Shown: one piece after another, positions 56,674-64,000 of the stretch
Layout of the letters: the number at the start of each line of letters is the position of its first letter
How positions within the stretch are numbered: the stretch's first letter is position 1
From: Adiantum capillus-veneris
Lineage: Eukaryota > Streptophyta > Polypodiopsida > Polypodiales > Pteridaceae
Reading direction: 5' to 3'
Assembly (NCBI GenBank): GCA_014529385.2
Contig: CM043947.1
Span: 97,002,036 to 97,066,035 of the forward strand
DNA: 64,000 nt
Position numbers and translations under genes: made by a program
The notes under the pieces: generated by a model
Seen by the model: the letters and a program-made list of their open reading frames with translations, nothing else
The model's database searches: none
Told to the model about the DNA's origin: nothing

Positions 56674-56952
56674 TCATCTTTTTAAATGGAATTTTGTTCT
56701 TTGGCATTTATCGCACCGCTTCACAAATTCATCAACATCCATCAAGAGTGTGGGCCACCAAATTCCAGTAAACATTATAATCTTACCCAAATTTTCAGCA
56801 AAAAAGTGACCTCTTGCTTGCCCTAAATGTACTTCTTGCAAGATCGGCAAGTATTCACTTTTTGATGCATAAAATCTAAGCTGATTATCTTTGCAACGCT
56901 TGTACAATAGTTTCCAATCATCTTTAATAGCTTTTATCAAATTTTTTGACAT
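56674..56952 (-). pseudogene. delta integrase zinc-binding N-terminus
   Basis: Contains LQEVHLGQARGHFFAENLGK with both histidines, IMFTGIWWPTLLMDVDEFVK, then C-x2-C in CDKCQRTKFH. This is the H2C2 zinc finger of Ty3/gypsy integrases, open over 92 codons. Confidence 0.75.
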
Positions 56953-57799
56953 GTTCGCAGGGAAAGGAACCTAGTTCTAACAATTTACAATATACTTACT
57001 CCAAAGTGGTGCTATGTTCACTTGAAACAATGTAGCATACTCCTTAGGGGTTCTGCTTGTGCATGACTTGCATTTCTTAACATGCACGTGTGCATCAAAT
57101 TTTATACTAGGCTAGAAAACTCCCATTCTCATCAAATTTTGGTAGGTTTTGATTTTTTCGTGATGGATAAAGTCCATTGTCACATGTGATTCTTTTAGGT
57201 ACAAGGGAATATCAGAGGCTTCAATACACAATCTCTAGAGGCCATTTAAACCCCTATGATATAGTCATCTACCTAGCATTTGAAAAGGAGTTTTTCTTGA
57301 TTAATCATCTGTAAGCTATTCTCTCTTGTTCTATCAACAATTGTCATACATTGAAAAGTAGAATTATACTCTCACTTAATCTAAGTACGATTTCTGGTTA
57401 AAGAGGTATGCATCTGGCAAGTCATCTTCAACTCCTTCTAATTTCTCTCCATTTAGTAGCCTAGAAAGGTGATCACCTTGTTGATGGGTTGGCTCGCTCT
57501 TTCCCACACTTGTGAAATAAAATTCACCGCAAGAGGATGAACCATCTCACTATTCGGCCTATGTTGAATGACTTGTTGACCAGATACAAAAGTTCTCGAT
57601 GATCCACAAAGAAAATGAATTAATTAGCTACGAGATAATGCTTGAACATCTTTACAATATAAACCATTTCCAATACTTCCCTTTTTGTAGTTATGTAATT
57701 TTGTTTAGCATTGCTCAATTGACGGCTAGCATAACATATGGGAAAATCCACAGTCCCTTCGTGTGTAAGGATACATCCAAGGGTATCTATATAAACATG

Positions 57800-58640
57800 A
57801 AAGATCTTGCTCTAATATGGTGCTTTAAGGATTGGTGTTGATACCAATTTTTGCTTCAATTTATGAAACAACTCCTCACAATATTTTGTCCAATCAAAGG
57901 TCACAATTAGACCATAAAGAGGACTACAATGACTGCATACATGTAGAAAAAATTCTTGTAGTATCCCCAATGTCCAATGAATGATTGAACCTGTCTCGCT
58001 GTCTTTAGGCATGGCATGTCCACAATCACCTTCATTTTATCCATATTCATGGATATTCCATTGACGGATATAATATGACCCAGGATTTGCCTTGTCTAAC
58101 CATGAAAATATTTTTTTTTCTCGATTAAGAAAAATTTTATAGGTGCGACATTTTCCAAACACTAATTTTAGATTCTATATATGGTCTTTGTGTAACATTG
58201 AGTGCACACATAGATCAACCATGAGTCTTTGGAAGGTGGCCGATGCATTTGTCAGCCCAAAAGGCATCACGCCGTATGCAAAAATACCCCACTTAGTAGC
58301 AAATGATGTTTTGTGTCGATCTTTTGGTTTAATAGACAATTGATTATAACCTAAAAATTCATACAAAAAGCTATATGCATTCTCCTTGCTACTCTTTCCA
58401 CGTCATGGTTAGCTATAGGAAGAGGATAGTTGTCACGGATAGTATGTGCATTCACTTTTTTGAGATTGACACACACTCTTAACTTGCCATTATTCTTAGG
58501 TACCACCACAATCCGGGACACCCAATCTGTGTGTTCAATTTCTTAAATGAATTCAACTTCCTTTAGCTTATCAATCTCCTCATTGATTTTCTTTGTGCAA
58601 AAGTTCCATTGTAAGTGTAAGGGCATTGTCTACTTGGCTT
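57800..58640 (-). pseudogene. delta reverse transcriptase remnant
   Basis: Minus strand: WVSRIVVVPKNNGKLRVCVN near 58460-58530, then YNQLSIKPKDRHKTSFATKW, VMPFGLTNASATFQRLMVD (58175-58366). After a decayed catalytic region comes IIHWTLGILQEFFLH and WTKYCEELFHKLKQKLVSTP (57812-58012), the thumb and connection. The YxDD motif is not preserved between 58100 and 58175. Confidence 0.8.
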
Positions 58641-59229
58641 AACATTAGGATGTAAAGGAATTCTATATTGACAAATAGCAGGATCAACCCCCTTCAAGTC
58701 CTTATGAGACTAGGCAAACATATCCTTATATTCCTTCAGCTTCTGAATCAATAATTCCTCCTCATTAGGAGATATATCTATAGCAATATAAGCATGTTTC
58801 GGATCTTCTCATGTCTCTGCTAGATCTATTCTTTTAGCATCCTTAGGTCCATCATAAGATTTTTTTGGTTCATCCTTCTTCTGGAATTGCTATTCAATAA
58901 TGATTTTGTGATCCTGAATAGTGTACTTCTTGTAATGAGATGATACATTTATTTCGTCTTTTTCTAACTCTTTCTCATTTTTGTTTTCACTCTCCATTTC
59001 CACACCTCTATCTTTCTATGTCTATTTGAGCTCACTATATTTCTTTCTTTGCTCAAACTTTGTCCATCTAGGCTCGCTAGGAGCTTCCACTTTCTTCGAT
59101 GCGTCCTTGGGAGATTTTGTTGTTTGCCTTTTTTTTGGTTTCAATTTATTTGGCTGAGAAGGTGTTGATGTCTTTTCCAATTACTTGGTCTTTTATGAAA
59201 TTGAGGGCTCTTACTATTCTCAAATAAGA

Positions 59230-60140
59230 CTACTTCCCATCAAGGCATGTCATTAGGCTGTTTGTTACCCCCTCTTTTGTGTGCTTGTTCTTGTAATGTT
59301 GTTGTCTTCTGGGTCTCTGATTTGGGAAATCAAAGAGTTTCTCAAATTTTGTTTTGGAATCACTTTGATGACCTTCTAATTTTTCATTATTTGCACTAAG
59401 TTCTAAGTATTTTTCAGTATCAAGGGTGTCATAGTACATTCATTACTTGGCTTCCTATTATCCCTTAGAATGTTTCTTGAATCAGTGTCCATGGTAAGAT
59501 CTCAAATAGAAAACTCATCTTGGATATGCAAGCACTATATTTTAGTCTCTAATTGTCGTACCAATTCATTATTCCCGATAGTTTCTTGATTATCTCTTTC
59601 CAATTTTACCTTGATCATGCAAAAAGGAACTAAGTCCATGCCATTTTTGTCACAAAACTTGGTAAGTGAGATCTCATTGACACATACATCTAAGGTGGCC
59701 AAAAATTGAGTCCACTTCAAGGGTTCCATTCTTTCTTCAAGAAAAGGCTTAGGTATATAGTCAAAATCTTTGAATGGTCTATCCCGCTTGTGCTCATCTT
59801 TTATAGAACTATCACAATCTGAAGCTCCACACATCCACATGTAAGCTTTATGTTTAAACCATGCAAGTACCTCAAACTCTCGGTGGGAGTGCCAAATCAA
59901 AATCTTCTATGGGTGTTCTTCATACATCTCTATAGTTGTGGTCACTTGAATTGATGCAAGTATTTGTCTCCATGTGGTGCAAGTAGATATAATCATAACC
60001 CCGGTCTTTAACCATCTTCAACTAATGTGGTGGATACATCTCTATAGTTGTGGTCACTTGAATTGATGCAAGTATTTGTCTCCATGTGGTGCAAGTAGAT
60101 ATAATCATAACCCCGGTCTTGAACCATCTTCAACTAATGC
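59230..60140 (-). pseudogene. delta linker between protease and reverse transcriptase
   Basis: An open stretch of 121 codons at 59535-59900 (with MWMCGASDCDSSIKDEHKRD and FKDFDYIPKPFLEERMEPLK) and another at 59230-59439 rich in charged residues. The position between protease and reverse transcriptase suggests the variable linker of the polyprotein. A 112-base tandem duplication at its upstream end adds to the damage. Confidence 0.45.
59923..60139. repeat. Tandem duplication, period 112 bp
   Basis: 59923-60027 and 60035-60139 are the same ~105 bases with a single visible difference (CGGTCTTTAACC versus CGGTCTTGAACC), separated by a 7-base spacer. The near identity within a heavily decayed element means the duplication is recent. 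Confidence 0.9.
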
Positions 60141-60206
60141 CCTTCCTAGAATAAAATCAGAGTTATTCTTAGTACCAAAATCTATTATGGCAAATGTATG
60201 TTCATA

Positions 60207-60410
60207 CTAAATTCCACAAGAATTCATTACCACATGTTCCAAGATACCAATAAGCTTTGCAATATAGCCATCCTCTAGATGCAATTTCATCAGTGTTCTT
60301 CTAAGGGTTGGTTTTTCCCATTTCTCCCAAATCAGTTTAGTAGCAATGGCAACCCCCACTCCACTATCTAGGATTGCAAAGGTTTCTACTTCTTGGTACT
60401 CTATGGGCAA
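60207..60410 (-). pseudogene. delta protease
   Basis: MPIEYQEVETFAILDSG then VGVAIATKLIWEKWEKP. The catalytic D-S-G is intact, followed by the expected strand and ...LGKLIGILEHVV-like segment. It is open over 67 codons but its flanks are broken. Confidence 0.7.
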
Positions 60411-60840
60411 TGTGGTATTCCCTTATTCGCCCTCGCATTAATCACCAATTTTGTTTATTGAAATTGGCTTTGCATTCTTTTAGGTTGGTTCCAAGCTTCC
60501 ATTTCTTGGTTTATAGTTTTAACTGGTATTTGATTCCCATTTTCTCAAAACATTTTCCAACATCCTACCACATCTGTGGTCTAATTTTCAACAAGTCAAC
60601 CACTAGAATCTCACTGACATGAGTTCTTGCAACCCATGAGAGTCTATGATTGGCTTGAGGGTTCCTTGTTGTGATGGTAGGATCATAACATCAAATTTTT
60701 CTTCATAAGTCCCCAAGTAAGAAGGCAACTCTCTAAAGGTTTGCTCCCTTGATTTCTTATACGTTGGTTTTCATACATGGATTTCATGTTGACATCCACC
60801 ATGCCTTTGTCAAGGTTGACTTAAAAAAACCCCATCTATG

Positions 60841-61133
60841 ATTCTCATCTCTAGACTTCCTCACTATGTCAGGAAAGTTTTTTGGGCCAATTATCTTTGA
60901 CCTATGGCACATCAAGAAATATATGGTAAACAAAGTTATCCGTAGTGTTTTCTTCCACTTGAGTTTTCAAGTCTTTTTGACATGTGTCTGCCATCCTTCC
61001 CCTCAAAGGTGTTTTAACTCTTTTTCCTTGCCTTGTTTTTTGGTTGTCTCCTCTCAATTTTTGGCTGCAACTAAAATTATGTGACCAAGTTCTTGTTCTC
61101 TTTCTTCTTTCTCTTTATTAGGGTCCCTAAGTG
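60841..61133. other. Spacer between delta and copia-3
   Basis: No recognisable coding sequence. It may be the 5' part of delta gag, too decayed to identify. Confidence 0.35.
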
Positions 61134-61350
61134 TTGGAAATAGGGTTGCAAGGAAACACACACAACTTGTATAATATGAAGGAAGCGCAAGGCGCACAAC
61201 AGATAGTAGTACTTAGTGTGAAATGAAACATAAGATAACACTAGAGTGATGGGCTTATATACAATGAAGGGGGAAAAAACCTCCTGGTGAGAGAAAAAAT
61301 ACCATGGTGGTCCTAAATGTGTTGACACACATCACTACCACATGTATATG
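61134..61350 (-). repeat. 3' LTR of copia-3 (ends approximate)
   Basis: On the minus strand it ends CCTATTTCCAACA and begins near CATATACATGTGG, which aligns with TGTAGACATGTAG of copia-1. It includes a TCTCACCAGGAGGTTTTTTC segment equivalent to the copia LTR motif TCTCCCACTGGGTTTTT, and a TATA box GTATATAAGCCC at 61251-61262. Confidence 0.6.
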
Positions 61351-61372
61351 GTAATAAACCCCCTTTGGGAGT

Positions 61373-62852
61373 GATGCGGTGAACGAGAGATGGCACATAG
61401 TGTATAGGGAAGTGCCATGCCCTGAGGACATGATCAATCCACAAAGAGGAAAGTTTCAAACTTCTCACGAGACAATGCCTTTGTGAAAGATCTACAAGGT
61501 TAATATCTTGTGTTGGCACATAAGCCAAGTTGGTCTCTACTATTGAGAGTCTCTCCCTAACATAGTGGTAATGCACCTCAATGTGCTTTATTTGAGCATG
61601 GAAAAGTGGGTTTCTCACAACTACCAATGCACTATGACTGTCAGTGTAGATGATGTTGGCAACTCTTGTCCAACACCCAAATCAGCCATAAGGCCTTTGA
61701 GCCATACACACTCAATTGTAGCTATGAAGATTTCCTTGTACTCAGTCTCATAATTGGAAGCGGCCATAGTAGGTTGCTTCTTGCTCAACCATGATATGCA
61801 TGAACTACCAAGCATGAAACAAAAACCACTCATGGACACTTCTGTTTCATATAACAACCAACCCAATATGAGTCTGAAAAAGCATGAAAATATAGCTACA
61901 ATGATCCCCCCTTGGGATAAAAGAACCCAAAATGTAAAGTGCCACTCAAGTATAAAATGATCCACTTGACAGCTAGGCTATGCATAAATCTATTGACCTA
62001 TGAGACTGCAAATTGAATATGCGATTGCATGTTGCATACATAAATAAGGAATCCAACAACAATTTGGTAAAGAGTGACATGGGCAGGATCACCAACATAA
62101 GAAGACTCAACTTCAAACTTGTTTCCATGGGAGTGGCAATAGGCTTGCAATCCTCAAGTCCATACTTACATAGCAATGTCTCTATGTAGCTCGTTTGACA
62201 CAAGGCAATACCACCACCACACTGCTTAAACTATATGCCCAAGTAATGATGCAATTGTCTCAAACGTTTCATCTTGAAGGTAGCATTACAATCAGCCTTA
62301 AATTCAGCAATATGTGCCTCATTTGGTCTTGTGATCATCAATTTATCCACATATATAACAATAATGAAAAGTACATCACCCTCACACTTTACATACAAAG
62401 TGCTTTTTGTTGGACTGTTATGAAAGCTTGCCTTTTTGGTAGGAGGCACATAAAGTCCATGTATCATTTTCTATAAGTGCATCATATTATGATTGCATGG
62501 CAGCCATCCAACTTTCAAAATTCTATGCTTCAACAAAAGACGGCAGTTCCTCTACATCACATAAGCTAGAAACAACCAAAGCATAACAATTTTATGCATA
62601 AGATGCATGGTCAGAACTTGAATGAGTACGTCTAGACAAAGGTGCATCCAACTTATTTCCACACAAAGTATGTATCATCCATTTTGGCATACCTCTAGCC
62701 TGCTCATTCTTAGCCCTTTCCACATCAAGTACATCATGTACATCTGCATCAGTAATGGGCTTGTCTATAGCATTTTTTGAAACCCCCATAGGATGTACAT
62801 TTGCCTCATTTGAATTTACATTCAAATTTCCACCACTAAAAAGAGGCAACAA
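61373..62852 (-). pseudogene. copia-3 reverse transcriptase and RNase H remnant
   Basis: 62592-62852 is the linker. 62231-62467 carries reverse transcriptase with IYVDKLMITRPNEAHIAEFK, where YVDD has become YVDK, which alone abolishes catalysis. 61973-62203 carries the thumb (QTSYIETLLCKYGLEDCKPI). 61621-61965 and 61313-61627 carry RNase H (GFCFMLGSSCISWLSKKQPT, NPLFHAQIKHIEVHYHYVRE). Stops and phase changes separate the pieces. Confidence 0.8.
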
Positions 62853-62889
62853 ACTATCATAAATGTCCTATGAGCTTACTTACTATCTT

Positions 62890-63220
62890 TTAAAGCCAAC
62901 CACGCCTTTGAAGCATCAAACCTCAATTTTTTATAAAGAGGAGTATGTACAATAGTGGTTTGTTGACACACACTATCTTAGGGTGTGGGAGACCTCTCAC
63001 CACAATATCCTCTTAAAATGGACACAAATTTGGAAAAATGAAACGCACTAAGCACTTTCTCAAACAAGCTCAAACGATAGAACTTAAAAGACACAAGTCA
63101 CCTTGCATTTGCCGAAGGACTTTGCACAAGTAGAAGGACAAAGGTCCTAAAGCCAAGCACGCCTCTGAAGCATCAAACCTCAATTGTTGATAAAGAAGAG
63201 TATGTACAATAGTGGTTTGA
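62890..63220. repeat. Direct repeat of ~72 bp, 258 bp apart
   Basis: 62891-62962 and 63149-63220 share AAAGCCAACCACGCC (AAAGCCAAGCACGCC in the second copy), AAGCATCAAACCTCAATT and AGTATGTACAATAGTGGTTT with few changes. The sequence between shows no element. It could be an old tandem repeat or a duplication flanking a lost insertion. Confidence 0.65.
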
Positions 63221-63368
63221 GATATGTAACTCACACTAGCATCAAAGCTTCTCTCACACCAAGTGTGAAGCTCACAAGGTGATGACTACATCTAAATCTT
63301 TCCTCGAGTATAGAGCATTGGGGTTCTTTGTGAGATGTTGGAGATCATTTACAAGAAGAAGAGGGGCC

Positions 63369-63376
63369 TATTTATA
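63369..63376 (-). promoter_or_regulatory. TATA-like box on the minus strand
   Basis: The minus strand reads CCTATAAATAGGCCCC, a good match to a plant TATA box. No coding sequence is seen directly downstream, so it may be the promoter of an unrecognised LTR. Confidence 0.3.
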
Positions 63377-63566
63377 GGTTTGAGACCCCTCATTAAGTTT
63401 ATTGATACCCTTATCTACACACTAAGAAAATCAAGATTAGGATTTCTTTTGAATATCAAAACATTGCGGGCCTTGTTTGTCTGGTTGAGTCATGGATGTG
63501 GACTCAAGAAGAAGGCATTATTGTGATGGTAGATAGAGTGAAATTAGAGTGTTAAGGAAGGAGAAT

Positions 63567-63604
<38 letters not shown>
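63567..63604. repeat. (GA)n microsatellite
   Basis: A GA run with a single AA interruption near 63592. Confidence 0.9.
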
Positions 63605-63605
<1 letters not shown>

Positions 63606-64000
63606 TTTTACTATGTATGTGTCTTCATGTGAGGTGCCTTTTATGGTTAGGTCAATTGATATTTTATGTTAGTAGGTTAGTGTCTAGTGTTGATAATTAT
63701 TAAAAAGTAATTTGATATATTTGCAATGAGTAGAACGAGGTAGATGGTTGAAGATGGTTGAATTAAGTGAGGGAATCCTTGTGATGGTGAATCTTTGAAG
63801 AAGTTCTGAACTTACTTGTGTAGGTTCTCAAAAATGACTGCTGATCCTCTTCTTCTTTTTCTCTTCTTATGTTTTTGTTGCCAAGGTTGAATCACCACAA
63901 TGAAAATGATGTTGTTGGTTGATGAGAATCCCTTAGTTTGCAAAGATTAAGCATGGTTTTACATGCTGAGTTTTATGTACATAGAGAAGAGATAATAAAA
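63605..64000. other. Window end, no feature recognised
   Basis: AT-rich sequence with a pyrimidine tract at 63851-63868. No gene, repeat or element end is seen. Confidence 0.4.

Larger units (their letters stand above)
55700..60840 (-). mobile_element. Ty3/gypsy element remnant delta (no LTRs identified)
   Basis: The minus-strand order is the Gag C-terminal part (KEPSSQS, TLMGCKNS near 60650-60680, then LLKIRPQMW near 60580), protease (AILDSGVGVAIATK near 60330-60370), a linker, reverse transcriptase (58640-57800), an RNase H trace, the integrase zinc finger (56952-56674) and the integrase core and C-terminal part (56329-55867). This is the gypsy order. It lacks the second RNase H motif of the Tat elements. 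Protease and pre-protease sequence resemble those of element beta. Decay is heavy and the LTRs are not recognised. Confidence 0.75.
61134..62852 (-). mobile_element. Ty1/copia remnant copia-3 with 3' LTR
   Basis: Minus-strand order: the integrase/RT linker (GMPKWMIHTLCGNKLDAPLS, related to the NLPKWVQKTLQDSQLDAPLP of copia-1), reverse transcriptase, RNase H, a purine-rich tract and an LTR. No Gag, protease or integrase is found upstream, so the 5' half is missing. Copia-3 and copia-1 belong to related families on this evidence. Confidence 0.75.

Overview
The window is nuclear DNA from a large, repeat-dominated plant genome. LTR retrotransposons of both Ty1/copia and Ty3/gypsy (including the Tat lineage with two RNase H domains) fill most of it, with a LINE fragment, two satellite-like arrays and a decayed intronless RNA helicase copy. 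The low gene content, the thorough decay and the LINE type suit a gymnosperm or fern better than a compact angiosperm genome, but the sequence alone cannot settle this. I found no intact protein-coding host gene and no tRNA or rRNA gene.

Layout. 1-5835: 3' part of a decayed gag-bearing LTR element (alpha) without reverse transcriptase, with a polypurine tract and 3' LTR. 5836-15000: a degenerate array built on an 18-22 bp palindrome (core TATGGCCCTAGGGCCATA), densest at 8740-12470 and interleaved with two blocks of unrecognised plus-strand coding-like sequence (6086-8525 and 12660-13680). 16554-19714: a second gag/protease element (beta) whose 3' part holds a broken DEAD-box helicase copy just before its polypurine tract. 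19715-20590: a ~400 bp tandem repeat. 20700-22070: LINE reverse transcriptase remnant. 24308-28968: a copia element (copia-1) with an intact 5-bp target duplication but its 3' end deleted into the 3' LTR. 29700-31740: a ~284 bp satellite whose units share the palindrome ACATGGATCGCGATCCATGT.

31761-54090 is a three-level nest. Copia-2 (plus strand) is split by Tat-I (minus strand), which is split by Tat-II (minus strand). The nesting is supported by LTR pairing through diagnostic bases and by target duplications. Removing each inserted Tat element together with one 4-bp duplication restores the host element's reading frame. 55700-60840 is a minus-strand Ty3/gypsy remnant (delta). 61134-62852 is a minus-strand copia remnant (copia-3), followed by a short direct repeat, a TATA-like site and microsatellites up to the window end.

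How it works together: every recognisable coding region is retrotransposon gag-pol or retro-copied sequence, and each carries stops, frameshifts or deletions. Most nonsense codons can be explained by C-to-T (or G-to-A) changes, as expected for heavily methylated, silenced DNA. The parts I could not explain, and consider most worth a second look, are the two palindrome-bearing arrays, the helicase copy beside a retroelement 3' end, the apparently gag/protease-only elements, and the consistent 4-bp target duplications of the Tat family.
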